NCBI GenBank assembly: GCA_022376925.1
Contig: JAIOJX010000001.1
Location: forward strand, 4,373,501 to 4,437,500
Reading direction: 5' to 3'
DNA length: 64,000 bases
DNA from: Tragulus kanchil
Lineage: Eukaryota; Chordata; Mammalia; Artiodactyla; Tragulidae
In this document: one piece after another, positions 34,555-46,319 of the stretch
Numbering within the stretch: position 1 is the first letter of the stretch
Layout of the letters: each line of letters starts with the position of its first letter
Notes under the pieces: generated by a model
Told to the model about the DNA's origin: nothing
The model's input: the letters and a program-made list of their open reading frames with translations, nothing else
Database searches by the model: none
Translations under genes and position numbers: made by a program

Positions 34555-34912
34555 TAAAATTTTATTTATTTATTCATTTATTTTTGCCTATTCTGGGTCT
34601 TTGTTGTTGCTGCTGGTGGGCTCTTCGCTAGTTGCAGGGAGTGCAGGCCACTCTCCAGTTGAGGTGAGCAGGCTTTTGGCTTCTGTGACTTCTCTGGTTG
34701 CGGAGCACAGGCTCTAGGGCTCACAAGCTTCAGTAGTTGTGGCATGTGAGCTCAATAGTTGTGGCTACCAGGCTCTAGAGCACAGGCTCAGTAGTTGTGG
34801 CTCACGGACTTAGTTGCTCTGCAGCATGTGGGATCTTCCCAGATCAGGGATCAAACCCGTGTCTCCTGCATTGGCAGGCAGATTCTTTACCACTGAGCTA
34901 CCAAGGAAGCTC
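34555..34912 (-). mobile_element. Full-length CHR-2-like SINE, inverted
   Basis: It runs from 'tttatttatttattcattta' (tail) to 'gagctaccaaggaagctc' (head) on the minus strand. Between are the multi-'cagtagttgtggc' blocks typical of CHR-2 elements and 'gggatcttcccagatcaggg' / 'atcaaacccgtgtctcctgc'. Confidence 0.8.
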
Positions 34913-35257
34913 GAGGTGCCTATGGTTTTGTGATCGGCTATACTGGTTTCCCGGAAAGAAGCTGTAGGAAAATCAAACATGCCCCTTCCTTTTTCCAAAT
35001 ACAAAATTGGTCTCTAGGACCTTTTCCTCCCACCTCAAATTGCTAAATTTGTATTAAAAACCATTCCTGTACTTCTAAAAATTATTTTACCCTAATATTT
35101 GATTTAGAAATTTTTTCAGTTATCAGAAAAGTTTGACGAAATATTTATCGACTCCTAACACACCCACCTCTTAGAGTCTATGATTAATGCATTTTTCTAA
35201 TGACTCCTGTCTATTTTACCACTTTGTATGAATGAAATCACGCAGTGTGCCTGGTTC

Positions 35258-35550
35258 TTTTTTTTTTTTATTTTTTTTTGGGAGGTGGGGCAGGCCACTT
35301 CTATTGGTCTTTCATTTATTTATTTTCATCCGTCTTTGTTCTTTGGCCTGTGTGGGCCTCCCATCGCAGTGGCCTCTGTCGTCGCAGAGCACCGGCTCTG
35401 GGCGCATGCACTCCAGAGCTCTGGCTCGGTAGTTGGACACATCAGTCCAGCCACTCTGCAGCACGTGGGATCTCCCTAGGCCAGGGCTCGAACCAGCGCC
35501 CCTTGCACTGCAAGGCGGTGTCCTTACCCACTTGACCACCAGGGAAGCCC
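35258..35550 (-). mobile_element. tRNA-Glu (CHR-type) SINE, inverted (copied at 36361-36653)
   Basis: Reading leftward it starts 'gggcttccctggtggtcaag' and ends in A-rich sequence. It contains the 'gcaaggggcgctggttcgag' B-box region and 'gatgggaggcccacacaggc'. An imperfect target-site duplication (agtgtgcctggtt / agtgtgtgtggtt) flanks it. The unit also carries short old L1 pieces around the SINE. Confidence 0.85.
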
Positions 35551-35714
35551 AGTGTGTGTGGTTTTGACTCTGGCTTCTTTCTGCCAGCATAATGCATCTG
35601 AGATGTGGTGGAGGAGGATCCCTCTGGGTTGGCGCAGGTACTGCATTTCGTGGATACGCTGGAGTTGCTTTATCACTTCTTCTATTGATAGACACCAGGT
35701 TGTTTGCAGTTTTT

Positions 35715-35960
35715 AGTTCAGTTCATTCGCTCACTCGTGTCTGGCTCTTTGTGATCCCATGGACTGCAGCACACCAGGCTTCCCTGTCCTTCATCATCTC
35801 CTGGAGTTTGCTCAAACTCCTGTCCATGGACTCAGTGATGCCATCCAACCATCTCATCCTCTGTCATCCCCTTCTCCTTCTGCCTTTATTTTCCCCAGCA
35901 TCAGGGTCTTTTCCAAGGAGTTGTCTCTTTGCATCAGGTGGCCAAAGTATTGGAATGAAA
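35715..35960 (-). mobile_element. BovB LINE 3' end, inverted (copied at 36818-37063)
   Basis: 'gttcattcgctcactcgtg', 'ccatggactgcagcacacc', 'actcagtgatgccatccaac' and 'caccgcat'-type continuation 'gcatcaggtggccaaagtat' are the complement of the BovB 3' end. The rightmost part appears a third time at 38010-38190. Confidence 0.85.
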
Positions 35961-36882
35961 TTGTCGTGAAATTCTTATCTTGTCAGAGACAGTCTACTAG
36001 TTTTATTTGTAAGTATTAAATACATCACTTTTGTCGTTCGGCTATACTGGTTTCCCGGAAAGAAGCTGTAGGAAAATCAAACATGCCCCTTCCTTTTTCC
36101 AAATACAAAATTGGTCTCTAGGACCTTTTCCTCCCACCTCAAATTGCTAAATTTGTATTAAAAACCATTCCTGTACTTCTAAAAATTATTTTACCCTAAT
36201 ATTTGATTTAGAAATTTTTCAGTTATCAGAAAAGTTTGACGAAATATTTATCGACTCCTAACACACCCACCTCTTAGAGTCTATGATTAATGCATTTTTC
36301 TAATGACTCCTGTCTATTTTACCACTTTGTATGAATGAAATCACGCAGTGTGCCTGGTTCTTTTTTTTTTTTATTTTTTTTTGGGAGGTGGGGCAGGCCA
36401 CTTCTATTGGTCTTTCATTTATTTATTTTCATCCGTCTTTGTTCTTTGGCCTGTGTGGGCCTCCCATCGCAGTGGCCTCTGTCGTCGCAGAGCACCGGCT
36501 CTGGGCGCATGCACTCCAGAGCTCTGGCTCGGTAGTTGGACACATCAGTCCAGCCACTCTGCAGCACGTGGGATCTCCCTAGGCCAGGGCTCGAACCAGC
36601 GCCCCTTGCACTGCAAGGCGGTGTCCTTACCCACTTGACCACCAGGGAAGCCCAGTGTGTGTGGTTTTGACTCTGGCTTCTTTCTGCCAGCATAATGCAT
36701 CTGAGATGTGGTGGAGGAGGATCCCTCTGGGTTGGCGCAGGTACTGCATTTCGTGGATACGCTGGAGTTGCTTTATCACTTCTTCTATTGATAGACACCA
36801 GGTTGTTTGCAGTTTTTAGTTCAGTTCATTCGCTCACTCGTGTCTGGCTCTTTGTGATCCCATGGACTGCAGCACACCAGGC

Positions 36883-39151
36883 TTCCCTGTCCTTCATCAT
36901 CTCCTGGAGTTTGCTCAAACTCCTGTCCATGGACTCAGTGATGCCATCCAACCATCTCATCCTCTGTCATCCCCTTCTCCTTCTGCCTTTATTTTCCCCA
37001 GCATCAGGGTCTTTTCCAAGGAGTTGTCTCTTTGCATCAGGTGGCCAAAGTATTGGAATGAAATTGTCGTGAAATTCTTATCTTGTCAGAGACAGTCTAC
37101 TAGTTTTATTTGTAAGTATTAAATAAATCACTTTTTGTCGTTATATGTTCCAAACGTTTTTTCCCTAAATTTGTCATTTATGCTTTGATGTTTTTTCTTT
37201 TTTGGGGGTAGGTTGGAGAGGGAGGGCTGGAGAGGAGGGTCACTTCTATTGGTCTTTCATTTATCTATTTTCATCCATTTTTGTTTTTTGGCCCGTGTGG
37301 GCCTCCCATCACAGTGGCCTCTCTCGTTGCAGAGCACCAGCTCTGGGCGCATGCGCTCCAGAGCTCCGGCTCGGTAACTGGACACATCAGTCCAACCACT
37401 CCGTGGCTCGTGGGATCCTCCCAGGCTAGGGATTGAACCAGCGCCCCTTGCACTGCAAGGCGGTGTCCTTACCCACTGGGCCACCAGGGAAGCCCTATGT
37501 TTTGACTTTTACGGTGTTTTGCTGTATGCAAGTTTTAAAACTCTGTGTGAACAATTCTATCTGTTTTCCCCTTATGGTTTCTGGATTCCTTGTCATGATA
37601 GAAGTAGCTTGATCTACACTCATATTATAAAAATCCCCACCCTTGTTTTCTTATAGTGCTTTTATGGGTTCTTTTTTCTATTTTGATCTTCGAATCATCT
37701 GAATTTATCTTGATGTCAGGAGTGAGGTGTAAGACACAGATTTATTGTGCAGATGGCCAGGCAGTTTCTCCAGCACTGTGTATTGAATCTTCCTTGCTGA
37801 TTTGAAATGCCACCTCGCTTATTGTCTTAATTCCCATGTATGCTTTTATCTATTTCCTTTTCACTGATTCATCTGTCTTTTCCGGTGCCAGAGCCACATT
37901 GTTTAAAAGACAGTAGCCTCATGATAAATGTATTTTGTGCTAGAACCTCTGTTTTTTTTAGAAGTTTCCTGGCTATTCTTGCTGACCCACTAGATGAGTC
38001 AAACCCCTTTTCCCTGTCCTTCATCATCTCCTGGAGTTTGCTCAAACTCCTGTCCATGGACTCAGTGATGCCATCCAACCATCTCATCCTCTGTCATCCC
38101 CTTCTCCTTCTGCCTTTATTTTCCCCAGCATCAGGGTCTTTTCCAAGGAGTTGTCTCTTTGCATCAGGTGGCCAAAGTATTGGAATGAAATTGTCGTGAA
38201 ATTCTTATCTTGTCAGAGACAGTCTACTAGTTTTATTTGTAAGTATTAAATAAATCACTTTTTGTCGTTATATGTTCCAAACGTTTTTTCCCTAAATTTG
38301 TCATTTATGCTTTGATGTTTTTTTTTCTTTTTTTGGGGGGGGGTAGGTTGGAGAGGGAGGGGGGAGGGCGGGTCACTTCTATTGGTCTTTCATTTATCTA
38401 TTTTCATCCATTTTTGTTTTTTGGCCCGTGTGGGCCTCCCATCACAGTGGCCTCTCTCGTTGCAGAGCACCAGCTCTGGGCGCATGCGCTCCAGAGCTCC
38501 GGCTCGGTAACTGGACACATCAGTCCAACCACTCCGTGGCTCGTGGGATCCTCCCAGGCTAGGGATTGAACCAGCGCCCCTTGCACTGCAAGGCGGTGTC
38601 CTTACCCACTGGACCACCAGGGAAGCCCTATGTTTTGACTTTTACGGTGTTTTGCTGTATGCAAGTTTTAAAACTCTGTGTGAACAATTCTATCTGTTTT
38701 CCCCTTATGGTTTCTGGATTCCTTGTCATGATAGAAGTAGCTTGATCTACACTCATATTATAAAAATCCCCACCCTTGTTTTCTTATAGTGCTTTTATGG
38801 GTTCTTTTTTCTATTTTGATCTTCGAATCATCTGAATTTATCTTGATGTCAGGAGTGAGGTGTAAGACACAGATTTATTGTGCAGATGGCCAGGCAGTTT
38901 CTCCAGCACTGTGTATTGAATCTTCCTTGCTGATTTGAAATGCCACCTCGCTTATTGTCTTAATTCCCATGTATGCTTTTATCTATTTCCTTTTCACTGA
39001 TTCATCTGTCTTTTCCGGTGCCAGAGCCACATTGTTTAAAAGACAGTAGCCTCATGATAAATGTTACTATCTGGTAGTGCTAGAACCCCTTCTGGATTCT
39101 TCTTTTTTTAGAAGTTTCCTGGCTATTCTTGCTGACCCACTAGATGAGTCA
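36883..39151. repeat. Tandem duplication 12 (unit about 1.13 kb)
   Basis: Copy 1 is 36883-38009 and copy 2 is 38010-39151. The offset is 1127, then 1133 after a T/G homopolymer length change at about 37190-37245. The last 90 bp of copy 1 lack blocks present in copy 2 ('ttactatctggtagtgc', 'ttctggattcttc'), as in a low-quality block end. Positions 36883-37142 are also part of duplication 11, giving three copies of about 260 bp. Confidence 0.95.
37200..37496 (-). mobile_element. tRNA-Glu (CHR-type) SINE, inverted (copied at about 38333-38630)
   Basis: Inverted copy of the same subfamily, with 'aggcggtgtccttacccact', 'gggattgaaccagcgcccc' and 'catcacagtggcctctctcg'. A short imperfect target duplication (tgatgtttt / tatgtttt) is visible. 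Confidence 0.85.
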
Positions 39152-41262
39152 CCTTGAATCACTGTGTCACATTCCAGAAAGTAATCCTGCTGGGTCTTCA
39201 TTGTGATCACTGAGATTTTGCAGATGGAGGTGGGGGAGAAATCCCATCTCTCCAGGGTACAGAAAGGATGAAAGACAAACGTCAGGAATGACTCCCAGGT
39301 CTGGACCTGGAGACCAGGTGCGTTTGGGGCCTCAGCAGGGTATGATGGTCGCCTTCCACGGAGCAGGAAGCCGCGCGGGCTTGCAGGGAGCCTGAGGAGT
39401 TCCCCTTAGGCCTTGAGAGTTGGAGATGTCCGGGGAAGTGCTGAGGGAGAAGGAGGCCTTCCACGCCGGAGTGGAGGTACTCGCGTGGCTCCGCGCCCCC
39501 GCCTGGCTCTCTGGGTTCCACTGGCCAGCTTCTTTTCCCTTCCTCCCCAAATCGCTATGTGCTCTCTCCTCAGCAGGAAGCATCCTTGCCCAGGCTCTTC
39601 GTGTGGCTTGCTCCCTCTCATCCTTTCAGCTCAAATTTCACCCTCTGAGAGTTGTCTTTCCAGTGTGTCCCCAGGAGCCCCACCATACTGGGGTCTCTTC
39701 TCTCTGCCCATTTTGTGTTTCTTTTGTAGACCCTAATGCAGCTTGTTCAGATTTTCTTTGTTAATGTGTCAGTCATCTGTCAACTCGGCGAGGCTATATG
39801 GGCCAGCTACTTCAGCGGACGCTGAGGTGCTGCTGTGAGAGGAAAGGGAGTGAACATCGGGGGGCAGGTGGTGTGAAGTAAAAGAGAGGAGCCTGAAGGA
39901 TCTGGGTTGACCTCAGCACATCAGCTGAAGGGCCTTAAGGACAAAGCTGATGTTGCCCTCAGGAAGAGAAAATTCTGTCTTACAGTGTCAGCTCCTGCCT
40001 GAGTTTGCAGCCTGATAGCTAGAAACCCTGATGGTTTGTTCCGTGGACTTCGGGCCTCAGACTGGGATTTGCACCGTGGGCTCCGGGTTCTCAGCCTTAG
40101 CGATACCACAGGCTTTCCTGGGACTCGGTTGGAGATCCTGGTACTTCTCAGCCTCATGATAAATGTTACTATCTGGTAGTGCTAGAACCCCTTCTGGATT
40201 CTTCTTTTTTTAGAAGTTTCCTGGCTATTCTTGCTGACCCACTAGATGAGTCACCTTGAATCACTGTGTCACATTCCAGAAAGTAATCCTGCTGGGTCTT
40301 CATTGTGATCACTGAGATTTTGCAGATGGAGGTGGGGGAGAAATCCCATCTCTCCAGGGTACAGAAAGGATGAAAGACAAGCGTCAGGAATGACTCCCAG
40401 GTCTGGACCTGGAGACCAGGTGCGTTTGGGGCCTCAGCAGGGTATGATGGTCGCCTTCCACGGAGCAGGAAGCCGCGCGGGCTTGCAGGGAGCCTGAGGA
40501 GTTCCCCTTAGGCCTTGAGAGTTGGAGATGTCCGGGGAAGTGCTGAGGGAGAAGGAGGCCTTCCACGCCGGAGTGGAGGTACTCGCGTGGCTCCGCGCCC
40601 CCGCCTGGCTCTCTGGGTTCCACTGGCCAGCTTCTTTTCCCTTCCTCCCCAAATCGCTATGTGCTCTCTCCTCAGCAGGAAGCATCCTTGCCCAGGCTCT
40701 TCGTGTGGCTTGCTCCCTCTCATCCTTTCAGCTCAAATTTCACCCTCTGAGAGTTGTCTTTCCAGTGTGTCCCCAGGAGCCCCACCATACTGGGGTCTCT
40801 TCTCTCTGCCCATTTTGTGTTTCTTTTGTAGACCCTAATGCAGCTTGTTCAGATTTTCTTTGTTAATGTGTCAGTCATCTGTCAACTCGGCGAGGCTATA
40901 TGGGCCAGCTACTTCAGCGAACGCTGAAGTGCTACTGTGAGAGGAAAGGCAGTGAACATCGGCAGTCAGGTGATGTGAAGTAAAAGAGAGGATCCTGAAT
41001 AATCTGGGTTGACCTCAGCACATCAGCTGAAGGGCCTTAAGGACAAAGCTGATGTTGCCCTCAGGAAGAGAAAATTCTGTCTTACAGTGTCAGCTCCTGC
41101 CTGAGTTTGCAGCCTGATAGCTAGAAACCCTGATGGTTTGTTCCGTGGACTTCGGGCCTCAGACTGGGATTTGCACCGTGGGCTCCGGGTTCTCCAGCCT
41201 TAGGAACGATACCACAGGCTTTCCTGGGACTCCGGTTGGAGATCCTGGTACTTCTCAGCCTC
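39048..41262. repeat. Tandem duplication 13 (unit 1102 bp)
   Basis: Copy 1 is 39048-40149 and copy 2 is 40150-41262. Most of the unit is identical. Within about 95 bp (39812-39905 against 40914-41007), however, there are roughly ten substitutions and no indels. The last 40 bp of copy 1 have small deletions relative to copy 2. Confidence 0.95.
39770..40149. repeat. Ancient mammalian interspersed repeat (copied at about 40872-41275)
   Basis: 'cagtcatctgtcaactcgg', 'acttcgggcctcagactgg' and 'ggagatcctggtacttctca' plus 'gcctccataatgctg' match a common old repeat family related to those at 1.8 and 26.2 kb. Confidence 0.5.
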
Positions 41263-43418
41263 CATAATGCTGATTCCTAATTTTAAATCAATCTCCTATT
41301 GGTTCCGTTTCTTTGGAGAACACACACACGCACACACCCACCTACTTTCCCCCGGTACTGTTTCCGTACAGGACCTTGACAGACGCCCCCCTGCTTTACT
41401 CTGAGGCGGGAGACCATGTCTGTCTACGCCCTGGTGCTTGGCGCGAGCATGCTTGCTGAATCGCAGAATGGCCACGCACCGGAGAAGCGAACGACACGTG
41501 CTTCTGCAAACCCCATGTCCGTCGCCAGATCCTCTGTCTTTCTAGGCTGAAGGCGGACAGAGGATAAATGGAAGGGAAGACAGAGGCCCTGGGGTCTCAC
41601 AAACCTCTCTGGCGACTTCTGGCATCTCCCCGGCGTTGGCCTCAGAGCTGGGAAGCAGGTGGATGGCACAGGGTGTATGCATAGGGAGCCCCTCCCCACT
41701 GTGACGGCAGGTCTTTGTGCGCCTCCTCGGGGAGGCCTCAGGCCCCTCCTGCAAGCTCTGCCCAGCACTCCCAGCTTAGGGGAGGCTCGGGAGAGGCCTC
41801 CAGTCAAGGCTGTTGTCTGAGGAAGGCTCAGGGTGGACCCTCTTTGCGGGGGTCACGGGCAGCCTCCAAGCTCATTCACTGTTCCTTGCCCAGACATACC
41901 GTGCTCGCTGTGGTTGGACTGGCAAGGTGCCCAGAGGCTGGGAGCTGGATGAGGGCTCAGGAACCTGCTTGTCTCCCAGGGAAGAAAATGGAAGCGAGGG
42001 AGAGAGGTAAGAAGCCCTCTCTGGTGAGAGGAAGCTACAGGAGGAGCAATGTCTCCTTTCATTACGAGCGACAGGAGAAAATGGACTTCAGAGGGGAAGA
42101 AGTGTCCCAGTGGACTCCCAGGAGCCTAGAGGCTGTTCTGGGGGGACCAAGAAGGTTCCCTCGGGTTTACGGCCTGAAGGGAGCTGACCCTTTGGCCAGC
42201 GAGCTTGCTTGAGGACCAGCAGGATGGGAGCCAGCTGGTCTGGCTGAGGAGAGTTGGGGGAGGGTGGCAGGGCGTCCGAGCTGGAGCTGGAGGGGCCGAC
42301 GCGGGTCCAGCCTTAGGAACGATACCACAGGCTTTCCTGGGACTCCGGTTGGAGATCCTGGTACTTCTCAGCCTCCATAATGCTGATTCCTAATTTTAAA
42401 TCAATCTCCTATTGGTTCCGTTTCTTTGGAGAACACACACACGCACACACCCACCTACTTTCCCCCGGTACTGTTTCCGTACAGGACCTTGACAGACGCC
42501 CCCCTGCTTTACTCTGAGGCAGGAGACCATGTCTGTCTACGCCCTGGTGCTTGGCGCGAGCATGCTTGCTGAATCGCAGAATGGCCACGCACCGGAGAAG
42601 CGAACGACACGTGCTTCTGCAAACCCCGTGTCCGTCGCCAGATCCTCTGTCTTTCTAGGCTGAAGGCGGACAGAGGATAAATGGAAGGGAAGACAGAGGC
42701 CCTGGGGTCTCACAAACCTCTCTGGCGACTTCTGGCATCTCCCCGGCGTTGGCCTCAGAGCTGGGAAGCAGGTGGATGGCACAGGGTGTATGCATAGGGA
42801 GCCCCTCCCCACTGTGACGGCAGGTCTTTGTGCGCCTCCTCGGGGAGGCCTCAGGCCCCTCCTGCAAGCTCTGCCCAGCACTCCCAGCTTAGGGGAGGCT
42901 CGGGAGAGGCCTCCAGTCAAGGCTGTTGTCTGAGGAAGGCTCAGGGTGGACCCTCTTTGCGGGGGTCACGGGCAGCCTCCAAGCTCATTCACTGTTCCTT
43001 GCCCAGACATACCGTGCTCGCTGTGGTTGGACTGGCAAGGTGCCCAGAGGCTGGGAGCTGGATGAGGGCTCAGGAACCTGCTTGTCTCCCAGGGAAGAAA
43101 ATGGAAGCGAGGGAGAGAGGTAAGAAGCCCTCTCTGGTGAGAGGAAGCTACAGGAGGAGCAATGTCTCCTTTCATTACGAGCGACAGGAGAAAATGGACT
43201 TCAGAGGGGAAGAAGTGTCCCAGTGGACTCCCAGGAGCCTAGAGGCTGTTCTGGGGGGACCAAGAAGGTTCCCTCGGGTTTACGGCCTGAAGGGAGCTGA
43301 CCCTTTGGCCAGCGAGCTTGCTTGAGGACCAGCAGGATGGGAGCCAGCTGGTCTGGCTGAGGAGAGTTGGGGGAGGGTGGCAGGGCGTCCGAGCTGGAGC
43401 TGGAGGGGCCGACGCGGG
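41193..43418. repeat. Tandem duplication 14 (unit 1113 bp)
   Basis: Copy 1 is 41193-42305 and copy 2 is 42306-43418 (offset 1113), joined at a shared 'gggt'. Two G/A changes are visible ('gaggcgggag'/'gaggcaggag' and 'ccccatgtcc'/'ccccgtgtcc'). An (AC)n tract near 41318-41343 is carried in both. No gene is supported inside; the 165-codon frame at 41715 and its copy at 42828 have no homology or splice signals. Confidence 0.95.
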
Positions 43419-44330
43419 TGAGGACCTTTCCACAAGGCCCAGTTCAACCCTCTGGAAGAATCCAGCAGAGGAGAGGCTGACGGTGCGGGGTGCAGGTGAG
43501 AGGGCAGAACGGTGGGAGCTGGCCTCTCCGGGCAGGAGGAGCCTGTGACAACCGCCGCTGGGAGGAGGGGCAGGAGGCCAGGCTGGGGGCAGGCGGCAGG
43601 AAGTGCTGGGGGAGGGTGCTGTCCACACTGGCTCGGCCTTGAGGTCACCACGTGGCTGGGCTGGGAAAGGAGCCCATCTTAGCAGGCCAAGCTCAGCTTT
43701 CACGTCAGGACTCCGAGGGCCGGCAGAGCTGAGGAGGTCCTGCTGTGTGGGCTGGCCATCGGCAGCCCAGCTTTGGCGGTGAGCGACAGTCCCTGGGCCC
43801 GCTGGGAGAGGGACTAAGCCAGGTGGGCCCACGTGCCCCGGTGCGGCCCTGAGGGGCTGCCAGGGCCTGCCTGGGGCCCAGGCCCGCTGGGGGAAGAGAA
43901 GCCAAGCCCTCAGTGCTGCGTCACGATTGGAGCTGAGGGACACTCACAGGACACAGGCGTTCCCCAAACCTACAAGGAACTGCAGGGAACAGGAGGGCTG
44001 CGTGAGCAGGTGGGCCCGTCGCTGGGGTTCTCGGGCTACGACTGTCCCCCTGGCGTCTGGCTCAGACCAGGGGGGCCTGCTCTCCATGCCTGTGGTGCTT
44101 CTGTCTCATCCCGGAGGCTCGTCTCAGTCACAGCCGCTGAGAGGGGTGCGCGGGGGCATCTGCTGAGAGCATTTTAGGCTCTGCTGGCCAGGCCAGGCCA
44201 GGCCTGCCTTATTGTGCCCACATCCCTCACCCCCGAAGTGTGCCATTGTGTTAGAACATTCTGTACCTTGAAGATGAGTGTATAAACTCTCCCCACCAGT
44301 TACAGTGTTAAATGTGTGTATTCAATTTGG
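43419..44330. other. GC-rich single-copy stretch, no supported gene
   Basis: Long frames occur on the minus strand (43239-43943, with competing frames at 43280-43651 and 43705-43905) and also on plus. Frames overlap in all registers and none has a consensus start or splice pair, so composition explains them. It could be 3' flanking DNA of the minus-strand gene. Confidence 0.4.
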
Positions 44331-44339
44331 GTTACAAGA

Positions 44340-44640
44340 CCACACCAATCAGTCCTAAAGGAAATCAACCCTGACCATTCATTGGAAGGACTGAGGCTGA
44401 AGCCGAAGCTGCAGTCCTTGGGCCCCCTGACGCGAAGAGCTGACTCTCCGGCAAAGCCCCTGCTGCTGGGAAAGACTGAGGGCAGGAGGAGAAGGGGGCG
44501 GCAGAGGACACGATGGTTGGATGGCATCCCTGAGTCAATGGACAGGAGTGCGCGCCAGCTCTGGGAGATGCTAGGGGACAAGGGAGCCTGGCGGGCTGCC
44601 GTCCATGGGGTCGCTAAGAGTCAGACAGGACTGAGCGACG
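44340..44640 (+). mobile_element. BovB LINE 3' end (partial copy at 45549-45785)
   Basis: The sense frame reads [20 protein letters not shown], then [20 protein letters not shown], then [20 protein letters not shown] and [17 protein letters not shown]. This is the BovB RTE carboxyl end with its tail. The right copy starts inside the element at the duplication junction. Confidence 0.9.
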
Positions 44641-45171
44641 GAACTGAGCTGATCCCAGCTGGCGCTCCAGCTGCCCTGGGAGCCCGCGGCTTCCTCACTG
44701 CCCCCGGGGCAGTCCCTAGAGGGGACAACAGGGCTGTCCTTAGTAAAGACTTTGGGGGAAGGGCAGGCAACGGCAAGGGGGAAGGCGGGAAAACCCTTTT
44801 CTCCAGGGACCACACCTTCGCCGGGGCCTTCCTGGATCTCTGTGTGAACTGATCCTGCTTCAGTCTCCTGGCGGCAGACCTGCGAATAGATCAGCCCTCC
44901 CCACAGCCTCCAGCCGCTCTTAGGCGGGAGACGCTGGATCTGTAACTGGCTGTCACCTCTCAGCGCAAGCCTCCCTCTGCCCCCCGCGCAGCCGTCATCC
45001 GAGCGGCCAACACAAACTGCTTGCCCCTCTCCTCTCAGTGCCCAAGCATCCCAGGACAGGGGGCAGCGTCAGAAAGAGCCAAGGACACCAGCAGGTTTAA
45101 CTGCCGCGGGTTTGTGGATACTGAATGCTCCCTGGAAAAATGAAAACATAGAGGCACTTTTCACCTGAGTG

Positions 45172-45177
45172 TTTATT
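45172..45177 (-). terminator. Poly(A) signal AATAAA (duplicate copy)
   Basis: TTTATT on plus is AATAAA on minus, followed on minus by 'cactcaggtgaaaagtgcc' and a T/G-rich stretch. It is the duplication-15 twin of the signal at 46314. Confidence 0.45.
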
Positions 45178-46313
45178 AGAGAACAAAGGAAAAAACGCAC
45201 TGGCTTGAAACATGTTGCCAGATTTCAAAGGTAGAGGCAAAATAGGAGGTGGCAATTAAAATGTAATTACACAGAGTCTGGACAGTGACAAAAGTTCACA
45301 GGACAGTCAGTGGCTGTGGGTTTTCTGTAACAGACACAAATACACATGATGATAACTGCAAACAGCAATCATCAGTGACAAACCCCAAATCAACTATCAA
45401 TGTTTACAGACTCACTTCTTCCCCAGACCATAGCGCCTTACATCAGGCCAAATGCTAAAAGACTTGACACTAGGAGCATCTCCACTCCACCCTGCGCCAC
45501 TGGACTCGTACAAACTGTCTGACTAACCCCCCTCAGGCAAATAAACGGCGAAGCTGCAGTCCTTGGGCCCCTGAGCAAGAGCTGACTCTCCGGCAAAGCC
45601 CCTGCTGCTGGGAAAGACTGAGGGCAGGAGGAGAAGGGGGCGGCAGAGGACACGATGGTTGGATGGCATCCCTGAGTCAATGGACAGGAGTGCGCGCCAG
45701 CTCTGGGAGATGCTAGGGGACAAGGGAGCCTGGCGGGCTGCCGTCCATGGGGTCGCTAAGAGTCAGACAGGACTGAGCGCCGGAACTGAGCTGATCCCAG
45801 CTGGCGCTCCAGCTGCCCTGGGAGCCCGCGGCTTCCTCACTGCCCCCGGGGCAGTCCCTAGAGGGGACAACAGGGCTGTCCTTAGTAAAGACTTTGGGGG
45901 AAGGGCAGGCAACGGCAAGGGGGAAGGCGGGAAAACCCTTTTCTCCAGGGACCACACCTTCGCCGGGGCCTTCCTGGATCTCTGTGTGAACTGATCCTGC
46001 TTCAGTCTCCTGGCGGCAGACCTGCGAATAGATCAGCCCTCCCCACAGCCTCCAGCCGCTCTTAGGCGGGAGACGCTGGATCTGTAACTGGCTGTCACCT
46101 CTCAGCGCAAGCCTCCCTCTGCCCCCCGCGCAGCCGTCATCCGAGCGGCCAACACAAACTGCTTGCCCCTCTCCTCTCAGTGCCCAAGCATCCCAGGACA
46201 GGGGGCAGCGTCAGAAAGAGCCAAGGACACCAGCAGGTTTAACTGCCGCGGGTTTGTGGATACTGAATGCTCCCTGGAAAAATGAAAACATAGAGGCACT
46301 TTTCACCTGAGTG

Positions 46314-46319
46314 TTTATT
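46314..46319 (-). terminator. Poly(A) signal AATAAA of the minus-strand gene
   Basis: It lies about 2.1 kb downstream of the stop codon at 48447 in window coordinates. Removing the 1.1-kb duplication 16 leaves a 3'UTR of about 1.0 kb. A T/G-rich run ('gcctctatgttttcattttt') follows 20-45 bases later on the minus strand, as cleavage sites require. This is an inference without transcript data; other AT-rich hexamers could be used. Confidence 0.5.

Larger units (their letters stand above)
34934..37142. repeat. Tandem duplication 11 (unit about 1.1 kb)
   Basis: Copy 1 is 34934-36038 and copy 2 is 36038-37142 (offset 1104, then 1103 after a poly-T length change). The end of copy 1 is slightly degraded ('tacatcacttttgtcg' against 'taaatcactttttgtcg'). 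The 37xxx end of copy 2 is shared with duplication 12. Confidence 0.95.

Noticed and set aside
43239..43943. 234-codon minus-strand ORF
   Set aside because: Overlapped by equally open frames on both strands. It begins in single-copy GC-rich DNA and runs into duplication 14. No splice pair or recognisable motif.
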